In this document: piece by piece, positions 21,540 through 33,647 of the stretch
How positions within the stretch are numbered: position 1 is the first letter of the stretch
How the letters are laid out: each line of letters begins with the position of its first letter
Assembly (NCBI GenBank): GCA_942486035.1
Contig: CALNXK010000041.1
Location: 1,687,501-1,751,500, forward strand
DNA: 64,000 bases
Source of the DNA: Porites lobata
Taxonomy: Eukaryota > Cnidaria > Anthozoa > Scleractinia > Poritidae
Reading direction: 5' to 3'
Program-made: the position numbers and the translations under genes
Notes under the pieces: generated by a model
Database searches by the model: none
What the model was told of the DNA's origin: nothing
Seen by the model: the letters and a program-made list of their open reading frames with translations, nothing else

Positions 21540-21912
21540 CAGGGTCACCCAACGAGAGTATACTTCAAAACCACTTAAACATAGCATTGTTAAACGTATC
21601 TTAGTATTTAAACGGTAGATATATGCATATTTTCATCCCCTAAAATTTTTTTATCTGTTCGGATTTCCCGTCTAGTGATCCGAAAATTATAGGGATCAAA
21701 ACTTACCTTTTCGAAATTTCAGCCAAAAAAAAGGTTCCCGAAAATTCTAGGTGACCCGTCAGTGAAAATCCTTTAAAAAGGGCAATTATACCATTTTTTA
21801 GATGTTCGAAAATCCTAGGGAGAGGCAGGCAAGCAAGAAATTTTAAAACAAATGTTCCGAAAATTCTAGATCTCAAATCGTCTTCCGAACAGATGTTTTC
21901 CGAAAAAGACGA
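21540..21912 (-). mobile_element. 399-bp-family element, copy A (right end decayed)
   Basis: This is an inverted relative of copies B (21,913-22,311) and C (25,287-25,685). It starts CAGGGTCACCCAACGAG and shares GATCCCTATAATTTTCGGAT-type and TTCGGAAC-type blocks in reverse. Its right end lacks the CAGGGGCACCC terminus, and copy B starts exactly there. Confidence 0.7.
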
Positions 21913-22311
21913 CAGGGGGCACCCAACGGCAAATTTCGGGAAAATATCTGTTCGGAAGACCATTTGAGAACTAGAATTTTCGGAACATTTGTTGTAAAAT
22001 TTCTTGCTTGCCTGCCTCTCCCAGGATTTTCGAACATCTCCAAAATGGTATAATTACCCATTTTAAACGGATATTTACCCTAAAAAAGGCCACCTAGAAT
22101 TTTCGGGAGCCTTTTCCGGGCTGAAATTTTCGAAAAGGTAAGTTTTGATCCCTATAATTTTCGGATCCCTAGACTTTCAGCTAGGAAATCCGAACAGATG
22201 AAAAGTTTTTAGAGGATAAAAATATGCCTTTATCTACCGTTTAAATACTAAAATACGTTCAACAATGCTATGTTAAGTGGTTTTGAACTATATTCTCGTT
22301 GGGTGCCCCTG
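21913..22311 (+). mobile_element. 399-bp-family element, copy B, 6-bp target duplication
   Basis: It runs from CAGGGGGCACCCAACG to CTCGTTGGGTGCCCCTG and is flanked by AGACGA on both sides (21,907-21,912; 22,312-22,317). It is the same length as copy C. The interior is AT-rich with repeated AATTTTCGG motifs and no long frame. Confidence 0.8.
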
Positions 22312-23031
22312 AGACGAGGTTTTGTTGTTAAAATAAAGGTGCTGTAAAACAACAATGAGGTAAAATAAGGCGACATCGACTTAAATTAAGGTGCGTTAAT
22401 TATAAATTAACGCGTTAATAAAGTGCATCGCTAATTTCCTATAATAAGGAATTTCTGTAGAAACAAAACTGGATTTCGTTCGAGCGTAGCCCGAGCAAGG
22501 ATGACTGTGATTTCTTTCAAGGAAGTGCTGAGTATTGTGAGGCTTCATTTTCTCTCTCTTTTTCTTTTTATGGTATATCCTTTGTTTTATCCATTAGACC
22601 AAGCATAAACGTGATACCGTCTACCGTATGCCGGTCCTCAGTCTTGGTTCTGTGTAAGCTGCTGGTTGGCAACTATGCTATTTACTCAATACGTGCATAT
22701 ATATATTGGATATATACAAAGATAAGATCAAATAATACTTATTTTTGAAATAAAAATATAGTTATATAAGCAGCTTTTTCAGCGTCCTGGTGAGTAATTT
22801 ATGACCTATATATCATGTCAACAATGTTTCAGCTTCGGCCGCCAACATGTTCAACTAACAAATAACACTGAAATCATGATGTTTTTAATAGAGCCTGTAC
22901 CCTTGACCTAAAAGTAGATTCCAGCTGTTTACGTTACACCAGTTCAACAGATTTTTCCACATGGTTCCGCACAAACTGTAAGACTGTTTGACTTATGAGG
23001 AATTTTAAAAGTGTATGTTCCGGCCATTCCG

Positions 23032-23236
23032 CCCGGGGGGGGGGCACTTTAGGAATTTCTGGGTGGGGATGTGCCGCTGGGACCCTGGAACCCTTAACCT
23101 ATACCAGAGCTAGTTCAGCTGAATTTTGCTACCCTATACTAGAGTAAACTCCCCAAATCCCCCTATTCTAGAGTAGCTGTTTACCTAGTCTAGATAAAAT
23201 CTTCAACCAACTGATCAGTTTCCTGAAAAATGATAC

Positions 23237-23275
<39 letters not shown>

Positions 23276-23314
23276 CCTAGAGTAAACTGCTTGAAAATCA
23301 TACCCTTCACAGCG

Positions 23315-23353
<39 letters not shown>

Positions 23354-23356
23354 GGG
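23032..23356. mobile_element. 325-bp MITE with 8-bp target duplication CCATTCCG
   Basis: The ends CCCGGGGGGGGGGCAC and GTACCCCCCCGGG are inverted. CCATTCCG precedes and follows the element (23,024-23,031; 23,357-23,364). The paralogous site at 38,741-38,760 is empty. The interior repeats CCCTAT-CTAGAGTA motifs and TGTGCCGCTG/CAGCGGCACA near the ends. Confidence 0.88.
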
Positions 23357-25286
23357 CCATTCCGTAGCAAAGGCCCGCCAGCGGGAAAAATGTATGGGAG
23401 TATCCGTCGTAAAGGTTCATTCAATCGTGAATATACAATACGTAAGTATGTTGAGTATGATCCCAGGTTCAAACCTTTCACAATATAGTCAATATACAAT
23501 ACAATAACCTTTTCTGAAGGAGAAGACGTCATAACATTTTTACTGCGAGGTTTATCAACTCCAGGCCTGGTAGATAAAACTGATATCGATCCCGGTTGGT
23601 TAAAACGCTGGATAGTGCTATGCACTTGATAAATCACTGTCCGGTGGGTAAATATTCCAACAGTGCAACAGTCCAAGGACTCATTGTTTCAGTCCATAAT
23701 TTACCCTTGCGGTGGATAAGTATATTAGGAAAACCCAATGATCGGATTATTCCGTGGCGGATACCGTCCAACTGGGGCGTTTATCTACTTATATACGGCA
23801 TAATAAGAACAGACATAAACCTATTTTTGCGGGAAATACTGTTGAGTATTGTCATTCCTGTATTTAAAAAGAGCGAATATAGGCGATTTGAAGGCAGATG
23901 TTTTTTGCTTTGGACGTTTGAACTAATAAAAACTGAATTTCTGTGCTACCTGAGAGGGAGAGTGCTTGCAGTCCAGTTATTATCCCAGCCAGCGCGATTA
24001 CAAGCAACGACATCAAAATCAAAGAAATAATTTCAAATTTTTGCCGACCAAGTGGCTTCGCCGCTTGCCGCTCGAGCATGAGTTTCGCATGCCGTATCAC
24101 TCGGCTTGGCAAAAGAAAAATATGAGACTGACTGCTCGCGGTATGGGGCTCGCTCAGTACATGTTTACGAGAGCTGAAATCTTTCCTTGAGGCAAGGGCA
24201 GTAAACCATGGAGGGCGATTGTATGATTGGTCCATGAGTGAAAAATCGATCTGAACAATTTTTTTTTAAGAATGCCTTTGAATATTTGAGAGATACACCC
24301 GAGGCTGAGACTTAGCAAATTTTCAGACAACTGTATATATTTCGCTGAGTGTCAAATTCTTCCTTTCTCAGGTGCACCCAATGACTTTTGTTAGTACGTA
24401 TGCCCGAAGGGAATTCAGTGCCAAGAAAAAATTCTCAGGGATAAACGTCGCATTTCTCTCAGTCGACCAAGATATTTGGAGTCTTTCTACTAATGTCACT
24501 ATGATTTTGGGCGGTTGTGTTTTCACATTACCAAAATATAATCATGATTGCCAATATTTCAGGTATAAAAACTGAGTTTTCAGTACTAGGTTCCCAATTC
24601 CCGGATCCCGATGCTGCGACTCCTGATCCCCCCAATGCAAAAACCTCGTAACATCTGCATCAATCCCTGTAACACCTTGTAGCAATCGTTTTTATTTCTT
24701 TAATTTATGAGTTAATGCGACGTTGTTTTGAATTCTCTTCGAAATCCGGTGTGATCATGATCTTATCGAATTCTTTCATCCCCGAGATTCCACTCAAGAC
24801 AAATCGATCTGAAAATTATGGAAAATAGCCATCTTTATCGCCTTCGATTACGTGTGCACTGGAGTGTTATTGCCCCTGAGTCCCGGAGGCCCTGATGAGA
24901 GCCTGCTACGCGAATAATAAGTCAATCAGATTGTGATCTTTCGTTTCAACATCACAGACACCTATCATGCACCAATCTTTAGTTATGGTGACAAGTAATG
25001 CAACGCTGTGCCTCGGAATATCCTAATGATCTGGCCGTGCTCTACTATTCGTTTCTTATTCAAGAATCTCTTTTTGAGCTTGTCTTACTTGCACGTAAAA
25101 AAGAAGCCTCGATCAAACAAACTCCTATATTTCCTGCATGACTCATGCGAAAATCCTTGTCATCCTTGTCTTTCAATTGGGTCCTGAAAATCAGCTAGCC
25201 TTGAGAAAAAATGGAGTTTTATGAAATTGTAAATTCATGAAAAATGTTTCCTGCTTAGTTCCGAGGTTTTACTGATGGAATATTGT

Positions 25287-25685
25287 CAGGGGCACCCAAC
25301 GACAATTTTCGGGAAAATATCTGTTCGGAAGACGATTTGAGATCTAGAATTTTCGGAACATTTGTTGTAAAACTTCTTGCTTGCATTCCTCTCCTAGGAT
25401 TTTCGAACAAATAAAAAATGGTATACGTGCCCATTTTTAACTAATTTTTACCCTAAAAAGTTCACCTAGAATTTTCGGGAGCCTATTTTCTGGCTAAAAT
25501 TTTCGAGAAGGTAAGTTTTGATCCCTATAATTTTCGGATCACTAGACTTTCAGCTAGGAAATCCGAACAGATGAAAAATTTTTAGGGGATAAAAATATGC
25601 CTTTATCTACCGTTTAAATACTAAAATACATTTGATAATGCTATGTTTAAGTGGTTTTGAACTATATGCTCGTTGGGTGCCCCTG
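25287..25685 (+). mobile_element. 399-bp-family element, copy C, 6-bp target duplication
   Basis: It runs from CAGGGGCACCCAACGA to TCGTTGGGTGCCCCTG (16-bp perfect ends), with TATTGT at 25,281-25,286 and 25,686-25,691. The empty paralogous site GGAATATTGTTTAGAATTAC is at about 40,958-40,977. Confidence 0.9.
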
Positions 25686-25729
25686 TATTGTTTAGAATTA
25701 CGCAGCATTGATCGACTTTCACTGATAAT

Positions 25730-25885
25730 CGGCTCCTGGGTTTAAGCGCTCATGATTTTATATTACTGGGTCTTTACTGACTAGGGTTAAGCACTTGCTT
25801 ACGGATTATTGGTTAAGCGCTGCTTAGGGTTAAGAACTTTTTTTACGGATTAGGGTTAAGCGCTTTTTGGGTTAGCTTTCGGTTA
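25730..25885. repeat. Degenerate TTAGGGTTAAGCGCT repeats (telomere-like)
   Basis: Variants of TAGGGTTAAGC(G/A)C occur about five times, and again in the paralogous stretch at 41,000-41,115. The unit contains TTAGGG but is longer and irregular, so this is not a true interstitial telomere array. Confidence 0.6.
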
Positions 25886-26582
25886 TTTTTTTTTCTTGTT
25901 ACTTGACTTTGCCCTCAAGCGAAGTTCGGGAAGAGATGCATGTGCCGCCGTCGAGAGAATCTAAACGGCGCGGGTCCCGTGTCGCGGGTCGCCGGTAAGA
26001 AATAACCCAACAAACTTTTTAGAAAACTTATACCACTATTTTCCGAATACAACCATATTACGTGAGCGGAAACGTGGACGGAAACCCAGGAGAAACTTGT
26101 TACCCCTTCGGATCCATGGAGAGGAGTCATAAATTGTCGCGACACGCGACTCGCGACGATTGAACACTCTCGCCGCCGTCAAGACATAGACAGAAGACCT
26201 TTTCCATGACCCTACAGTTCACACTACAGTTTTGTATCGGTAGAATTATGTTGTTTTGTCAAGCTATTAAGATCGCGGAATATTTCAGTGTCATTAAACC
26301 TTTTGAAGGCTTTGGGTCTAAAAAGACACCCAGGCCGTACGCTAATAATTCAGTAGTCAGAGTAGTGAAATTGAGATTGTTCCCCTCCCCTCCCCGGGCT
26401 TTAGACAGTTGCACTTGTTGCAGGTTTTTCGGAGGTACATGTATTTCAAAGAAAAGTTGAGATTATACAATCATCTCATATTTTCTCGGTGTTCTTTATT
26501 GCTACATCCATTGCCCCTATTTTATTAGTCTCAAACTACGAAATGTTTTTAGGAATACGTGCTCATCTCGTGTGTGGCAAAA

Positions 26583-26772
26583 TAGCCTGCGTAGCATGGC
26601 GGTTTTGTCGAGCCGGGCGCAGGAGCGGCGTAGTCGCGAAATTCGCGCGCGAGAACGAGCGGCGAAGCCGCGAGAAAAATAAAAACCGCCCCAATCTCCT
26701 CGCGGTTTCTCTGCCCTCGCCCGCCTTTATTACTTAGCGCGCCCAACCAAAACCGCCATGCTACGCAGGCTA
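26583..26772. mobile_element. 190-bp GC-rich MITE
   Basis: TAGCCTGCGTAGCATGGCGG and CCGCCATGCTACGCAGGCTA are perfect 20-bp inverted ends. The body is markedly GC-rich relative to its surroundings. The ends resemble those of the shorter element at 61,775-61,899. Confidence 0.85.
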
Positions 26773-26774
26773 AA

Positions 26775-27327
26775 GGCCTGTTTACATGGAGGTGGGGGAC
26801 CCCAGGTAGGTGAGGTAACCCGCTTAGGTGGGGTAACCCGCCTGTCCATATAATCTCTCATTTTCATTTGATCACGTTTACATGATAGGTGGGGTGACCC
26901 GCCAAGGCGGGTAGCCCGGTCTACCAGACCGGGTTACCCTCTCAGCCGGGGTCACTATTTGTCATGTAAACGTTTCAAGGTGGGGTAACCCGCCTGGCCG
27001 GGGTCGGATTCGTGATACATCAAATTCGCGCAAAATTCACTTTCGCGGTGTCTTTGCATTATGAGTAAAGTTAACAATAGAAAGCTATTGCACTGACGGG
27101 TTGCAGCAAGAGCAACAAGTGAGTGAAGAAGTGCATTAATCGCCAAAACTCGTGGTTTGCCAGCATTTTTCTTGTTTACGTGCTTAGCGACCATTCAATA
27201 ATCTTGAGAAAGTGCACCCCGGGAAGGCGGGGTTGTAAGATTGCATGTAAAGGAGGGTTATTTTTTTACCTCACCTAAGCGGGTTACCTCACCTACCTGG
27301 GGTCCCCCACCTCCATGTAAACAGGCC
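26775..27327. mobile_element. 553-bp MITE with GGCCTGTTTACATGGAGGTG ends
   Basis: GGCCTGTTTACATGGAGGTG is mirrored by CACCTCCATGTAAACAGGCC. The repeat continues inward through GGGGACCCCAGGTAGGTGAG. Further GGTGGGGTAACCCGCC repeats lie inside. CTAA borders both sides, suggesting a short target duplication. It abuts the preceding MITE. Confidence 0.85.
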
Positions 27328-27530
27328 CTAAGTAATAAGAAAAAATATTCGCCGCAACATATGGAGTTTCAACAAGAGCGTGGAAATCTCCTCTCCTGTT
27401 GAAAGAATGGTTTTGCCCTGTGTGCTTATATTTTCGTCTCGAGCGCCTTTTATACGCTTAAATGTAAAGCTCATAATTGTCTTGCCTGCTAGAGTACACT
27501 GCCTCTGTTTGTGTCTACGCGATTAATTGA

Positions 27531-28380
27531 CTGCGTGCAGACGTCTCCTATTTCCTTTGTTGCACGCGGAAAAGGGACGTAATGCCGTCGCTAATCGTGT
27601 TCCAGCGTCCCGCTTGGTTCTCAAGATCTTGGGAACATGCTGTGATAGGCTGACACACAGTTCGCATTGTTTGACTTAACGCTGATTGGTTGTTATCGAA
27701 CCAGGTCTGATAATGTATGCGGTGATTTACGTTATCGGGGTTTTCCAGCCAAAACAAATCAAAACATGTGCCATTTTGTGTGCAGACCGTTCGAAATCTT
27801 GTGCGAGGCCGCTGAGAAAACTACAAAAGCGGCGTGGGCGTTGCACCAGGCAGGCATTTCGGAGAAAGCCAGCCAAAGAAACTAAAATCTTTATTTAGCC
27901 GTAACAAACAGAGGTCAAAGAAATTTAAACACTTTACAACTGCATCTGAAATCAAATCCTATCAGGAACACTCACAGCCTGAGAAGCATAACCCACAGGA
28001 AATGATTACTCAGTATGCATGTAACAAACCTGCTTGATGACCTCTAACTGTAAGAATTAGTGCGGCAAAAACGAGATTTACTCAGTCAAAGTTTAGAATG
28101 CTACATGCACTGTATAGTGCTAGTAACTTCGCGCGAGAGAGAAAAGAAGAAGAACCTCTGTTCAAGCAGACTCTCAAGGTCACGTTTCGCATTATCACGA
28201 GCTTATGATGTTGTGTTTGGCCTGTCAACTCTTATTTCTAACGGAATCGATATTATTTCACAATCAGTATGCGAAATAGAATACCCTGCCAGCGGGACGC
28301 TGGAACACGATTAGCGACGGCGTTACGCAGACGTCCCTTTTCGGCGTGCAACAAAGGAATTTGGAGACGTCTGCACGCAG
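27531..28380. mobile_element. 850-bp element with about 95-bp terminal inverted repeats
   Basis: The left arm CTGCGTGCAGACGTCTCC continues through CCTTTGTTGCACGC and CGTCGCTAATCGTGTTCCAG. The right arm, ending GGAGACGTCTGCACGCAG, is its reverse complement with small gaps. The frames inside (27,667-27,898; 28,060-28,314) match nothing I recognise. No target duplication is visible. Confidence 0.75.
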
Positions 28381-29978
28381 GCAACACGATAAAATTACAA
28401 AGCCAGCACATGTTCACAGAATCCTACACTTTTTTGCAACAGATATGTCAACAGCCTCTTGATTCAACTTAGCAGTTTGTAAATAATCAACATCACCGTC
28501 ATCAAAATTGTCGAGTCTCAGGCCTATTTGCCGGACAATTGAAAATATAATGTCAAACAACCAATATCCAAACGGTCTTTATAGCGAAAATGGATTGGAG
28601 ATCATGAATTTTGAAATGTGAATTAGGTATGTATTAAGAAATTTGCCTACATCACCGGTTTTATCTCTTTCGAAGTTCCAATGTTAAAACCATTTTTAAT
28701 TAGCTGTTGATGCGGGAATTTCCGCTGCAAGCACTCCTCCTCGTTCATGCAGTTATGCCATGCCCTAAAATCGCTCTGATTCTTACCCTCTGATTCTTCT
28801 TTTGAATCTTAGCTTTTCGAGTTTCAAACAGCGAAAGGGAAATAAAATTTATAAATTAACGCGATCTTAAAATAGTGACTCGTAGTTCGAACAAGTATAG
28901 TGTATGGCAAAGAACGGATGTCCGAACTTTCGGGGTTTGTTTAGATCTGTTTACAACAAAGTTCATCAAACGTCACGTGAAAATACACGTGAAATCTGAC
29001 GCTCAGAGGGTGATTTGCCCGTGACACACCCCAGAAGGTATCTGGTAACCTTAGTACATGCACTCTCCAGAAATACCTAAAAATTAAAATTATCACATAT
29101 CTCAAATATTGCAAAAACGCAGACGGCACGAAATTGTGTAATCAAATTCATGTCGTCTGAGTTTGTCTATAGGCAATCTCATCGGGCGGTCTTCTAAGTT
29201 GCCGGCTTAATTACCCGTTAAATGAGCACGTACTAGAAAAAAAAAGTTAAAATAACACGTGGTTTGAATCTAAACTAAAATGCAAACCAATGCCTCATAG
29301 CGTTAAGTAATAGACGTTATGTAATAGACTACTCATGCTGCTTCTCTCTGCAAAAACGCAGCATGTCAGGGATAAAGATGAAAAACCGCGAAAAAATATA
29401 ATTAGGACCTTTCGAGATCGAGAGATTGTCATTCGTAAAGAATTTGGCTGTGAAGATAGATGTATTTTTTAGCCTTATTTCAGCTCTTTATACAATGTAA
29501 AACCAAACGCCTCATTTGTTGCAATTTTAGCTACTTTACAAGCTTTAAAATGGCTGCATTGTTTCAAGTGGCGTTTGTAATTAACATAAGAAATAGACTG
29601 AAACTATCAGCCCCTTTATGTGGCAAAAAAAAGCGGGGGGGGGGAGACCGTTGACATTTCAGACTGGAACAATTTTTTTCATATACAAACCAAAGCAGAA
29701 CAGAGCTTCTGTAAAAGCTATGTATTTTCGCATGTTTAAAATCTAACAATTTGTTTGTTTGGTCGGGGTTTGATGCCATATTGAAGTTTTTAATTAGTTT
29801 TCTGAACCTTACTTAAGTAAGGTTCACTCGATGAAAAAGACAAATTTTTGACCGCCTCTTTTTTCATTTACTCTGCCGGTAAAATGTATGTAATTAACAA
29901 CATAATCATATCTATTATCTAATGGGTGTTCTCACCGTCTAGTGAGTAATCTATGACCTCCGTCTTCCTGTCTCAATA

Positions 29979-30342
29979 GGGACCTTAAGATCCGACGACG
30001 GCGACGGCAACGGGAACGCCACAAAAACAGTAGGTTTAATTAGCAAAACAACAATTTTGCACGTTGATCACGCTTTTTTGTACATTTCTTTGCCGTCACT
30101 GCACGACTACGACGTGAAAATGCCTAATTTTACGATGTACAGAGGAAGTACACAAGCGACGTCGAATTTCCTCTCTCTTTCTGAACTTGGATATGGTTCT
30201 TAGGAACTCAACTTTAGGAGAGTTCGCCTACATTTGACAAAGTTAGTGACTTCGAGTAATCGAGATGAAGATCGAAAGAACGCGAATTCATTTTTTCAGC
30301 GACGTTTTCTCTGCCGTCGCCCTCCTCGGATCTTAAGGTCCC
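29979..30342. mobile_element. 364-bp MITE in a TA target
   Basis: The ends GGGACCTTAAGATCCGACGA and TCGGATCTTAAGGTCCC are inverted, with TA on each side. Related spacer copies at 31,340, 51,060 and 59,785 lack it (for example CTGTCTCATTGTTTGAAAAC), so it is a clean insertion into one spacer copy. Confidence 0.8.
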
Positions 30343-32269
30343 TACTGTTTGAAAACCCGAGGAATTCAATTCAGTTTTCTTCAATCTTTGAAATGTTAAT
30401 TAAAAACACTTTATTTTAAACTGAACCTGTACCCTTGACCTGTCTCTTTCGCATGTGGCACCGACAGAGCAATTGCGCAAATCGTAGATTACACGATAGA
30501 CTGCGACACAGAGGTCCAGAAAGACTGTAACGACCGGCTGTAACGAATATAATTGTGAAATGTAGATAATTGTAAGTATCATGTAATACTTTGCCCTTTT
30601 TCTATGCTTCTGTTATCAAGGTTGTTTGGAATTTTGTAAGTAGTTTCTTTTTAATTAGTTCTTTGTTATTAGCGTAATAAATGTCCTGAAGAAAAAAACA
30701 ACAACAACAACAAAAAAACATGCATAAAGGTCATAAAGTTGGAAAAACCACGAAAACATAATATGAGGATCTTTTGAGATCGAGTGATTGTCATTAGTAA
30801 TATGATAGAATTTGGCTGGAACATAGAATGATATATTGTTAAACTTATTTCAACTCTCGACGAAGCAAAAACGCCTCAAGTGTTGTCATTTTAGCTACTT
30901 TACAAACTTAAAAATAGCATTGTTTCAAGTGGCGTTTTTGATTAAAACAGGAAATAGACTGAATCGAAACTTTCGGCCACCTGTGAGTAAATGACAAAAA
31001 AAGGGGAGGCGACAGTTTACCCTTCAGACTGGAACAATTTTTTTCATGTACAAACCAAAGCAGAACAGAGCTTCTGTAAAGCTATGTACTTTCGCATGTA
31101 TAAAATCTAACAATTCATTTGTTTTATCGAGGTTTGATGCCGTATTGAAGCTTTTAGTTTTTTGACCGAAATATAAAAGTAAGGTTTACTCTATGAAAAC
31201 GACAAATTTTTGACCTGCTCTTTTTTCGTTTACTCTGCTGGTGAAATGTATGTAGACAATATAATCATATCTAATAATTTATATCTAATCGGTGTTCTCA
31301 CCGTCCTGTGAGTGATCTATGACCTCCGCCTTCCTGTTACGTGTCATTGTTTGAAAACCCGAGGAATTCAATTCAGTTGATTCAATTTTTTGAAATATTA
31401 AAACACTTTATTTTAAATTGAACCTGTATCCTTGACCTGTCTCTTTCGCCTGTGGCACCGACTGAGCAATTGCGCACATCGTAGATCGCGCCTGTCCATA
31501 GACTGCGACACCACAGAGGTCTACAAAGACTGTAACGACCGTTTGTATGTTTGACTTTAGAGGAAAAATGTCTGTGAATATCTATAAGGTTCAGATAATC
31601 GTAATGCGCAATACATTTATTTATAATTTTGCTTAAAGAGGCAGACGTGATAACCTTTCTCAGGCAGTATCTTACGGCCTTCTAAACATTGATGTGATGA
31701 ATATGTATTACTATATTTTAAAAAGAGTCGCCATAATTGTAATTTGGGGGATAAAGGCAATGTGTACTCAGAAAATCATTTTTGCAGTGAAAAACGCCGA
31801 ATGTATTGATTTGAAGGCATGCAGGTGTTTGCATTAGACGTTTGGCCGGACTTAAGAAGTTTACATTAATACACGTACTCTCCAGAAGTGCCTGTATTTA
31901 AAAAAAAAATGTTTAAACCAAATCATCACATATTTATTTACTAATCTCAAACTCTTTTTTAGTTGTAATTAACTAGCCGTCGGCGTTTTTGTGAAATCAA
32001 TAACAAGGTCTTCTGATTAACTGAGCACGTATACCTAATCAAAATACCTCGTGGTTTGAGCCTAAACTAAAATGTGAACCAATGGAATAAGAGTGTTCAT
32101 TGCAAAAGAAATTTCTAAAGTTCAGAAAGGCTAAAAATTTTGGATAACCGTTCCTTGCTCACGTTAAATCCCTGAGCTTTTATATAACTTCATAAGGGGT
32201 TTGGGGTCGGGGGCTTATATCCGGGGGGTGCATATAAGCGGAATAGAAACAAAAACGTTTCTGAAGGAC

Positions 32270-32690
32270 GCGATAAGACATTTATCGTGCGTCACTCCAA
32301 AACATTGGAGTTGAACAGATGTGTTGGAAACGAGCAGTGGAAACAGGTAGATATACTGTACCCAAGACTCCCGAACACTTTTCTTGCACCCTGTATGAAA
32401 CGCTTCGAAACAAGTTTTTTGATAAAATCATTAAAAAGTATTAATATTAATTTTTTTTAACGATTTCGATGTAAAACTGATAAATGTTGCTGCTATTTAA
32501 CAATTGATCCATTTATTTGTAAATCAGTTGCTGCTTTTATTTTTGAGATTATAAATGGTAGATACTATCATGTAATTTCTAAAGTTACTTAACCAATTAA
32601 TTAACTATTTACTTTTTTAGAGAATAGGCAATGTCAAGTATGTAAATGGGAATATCTTAACAAATTGTTTTTGTTGTTACTTGACAACGC
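32270..32690 (+). mobile_element. LINE reverse-transcriptase C-terminal remnant, copy 1 (decayed)
   Basis: It is paralogous to 61,315-61,730 over its whole length. The frame SKTLELNRCVGNEQW is shared, but a one-base deletion after TACCCAAGACTCCCG breaks it before the conserved HF-C-Y-LR block. It ends near TTGTTTTTGTTGTTACTTGA, like a LINE tail. It was duplicated with the FP spacer rather than inserted twice. Confidence 0.5.
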
Positions 32691-32894
32691 CTTGAAATGT
32701 TCAGATTTCGGGTCATGCAACCTACGCTGTGTTTTACTGATGTAAGCTTCATTGCAATCGCAGCAACAGTTTTGTAGATAACCTTGGATATAAGAGATCG
32801 AGCTAATCTATCCTTATACAGGAAAAAAGACTCGATGTTACGACCAGCTCTGTGATTGACGCTTTCTGTTTGCCAGGTGCTGCCCTGGTGCCTT

Positions 32895-33096
32895 TAGACT
32901 GCAAAACAGTCTGTATTTTTGCGTATTCAAGTGTGCGCGAGCAGTCAAACAAAAGGTCTGGAATGAGGCTGAAAACAGAGAGCGAGACTGGCCCGTAGGG
33001 CGTGTGATGCTCGCGCGCCTCGCGCGCGTAAGACTCTTACGCCACGCTTTACGGCTTCACTGATTTTGAGAAAAAAACCGACTGTTTTGCAGTCTA
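32895..33096. mobile_element. 202-bp MITE with 9-bp target duplication TGGTGCCTT
   Basis: The ends TAGACTGCAAAACAGTC and GACTGTTTTGCAGTCTA are inverted. TGGTGCCTT is present at 32,886-32,894 and 33,097-33,105. The paralog at about 62,070 reads CTGGTGCCTTTTGCATAAG uninterrupted. A GC-rich core (CGCGCGCCTCGCGCGCG) lies inside. Confidence 0.88.
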
Positions 33097-33468
33097 TGGT
33101 GCCTTTTGCATAAGTGTCACCGGGTAATCAGCGGGATGAGAAGCCTGAGAAAAGCATTTCTGTTTGCAAACCTTTGTTGCTTAATAATCAACGACCGTAT
33201 TCAGTATAATTAATAAAATGTCACTTAACTGTTAAGTATAAATAAATCAGTTAAGTATAAAATTTTTGGCCAATTATCAGTCAACTACTAAGCCCACTGG
33301 CACCCTCTGTTTTCAACAAAGTTCATCAAGAGTCACGTGAAACTACACGTGAAATCTGACGCTCAGAAGGTGAATTTGCCCTTGACACACCCCAGAAGGT
33401 ATCTGGTAACCTTGTTACACTCTCCAGAAATACCAGTATATTAAAAAGTTTTAAAAATTATCACATAT

Positions 33469-33647
33469 TTATTCGATCGGCATCACGGGCGAAATTCTGT
33501 TATTTTAATTTGCCGTTTTTCAGTAGGTCTTTCAAGTTAATGGGTGGCCTTAAGCCGGCCGGCTTAATCACCCATTAACGGAGTACCTACTGAGAAAAAA
33601 AAAAATTAAAATAACGCATGTAAGCCACGTGATGCCGATCGAATAAA
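33469..33647. repeat. Inverted-repeat element with ATTCGATCGGCATCACG ends
   Basis: TATTCGATCGGCATCACG near 33,470 is mirrored by CGTGATGCCGATCGAATA near 33,645. The palindrome TAAGCCGGCCGGCTTA lies at the centre. It may be a MITE or a cruciform-forming part of the FP spacer; the related spacer at 29,100-29,240 has only part of it. Confidence 0.55.

Larger units (their letters stand above)
20880..26580 (+). repeat. Geneless third copy of the fluorescent-protein 3' flank
   Basis: Blocks match, in order, the DNA downstream of both FP genes. TTTGTGGAGTTCATTTGTTTTG (20,903) and TTCTTTGGTTTTTAGAATG (21,077) match 38,183 and 38,293. AATAGAGCCTGTACCCTTGACC (22,888) matches 38,599. The run 22,980-25,290 matches 38,700-40,970, and 25,690-26,580 matches 40,970-41,200, 43,380-43,450 and 45,655-45,900. 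No FP exon is present upstream. Either an FP gene was deleted or the flank was duplicated alone. Three transposon insertions (21,540-22,311; 23,032-23,356; 25,287-25,685) are unique to this copy. Confidence 0.75.

Noticed and set aside
26206..26460. 84-aa frame, with partial relatives at 43,258-43,455 and 45,571-45,948
   Set aside because: The DNA is conserved between flank copies, but frames, starts and stops differ between them, as expected for non-coding repeat.
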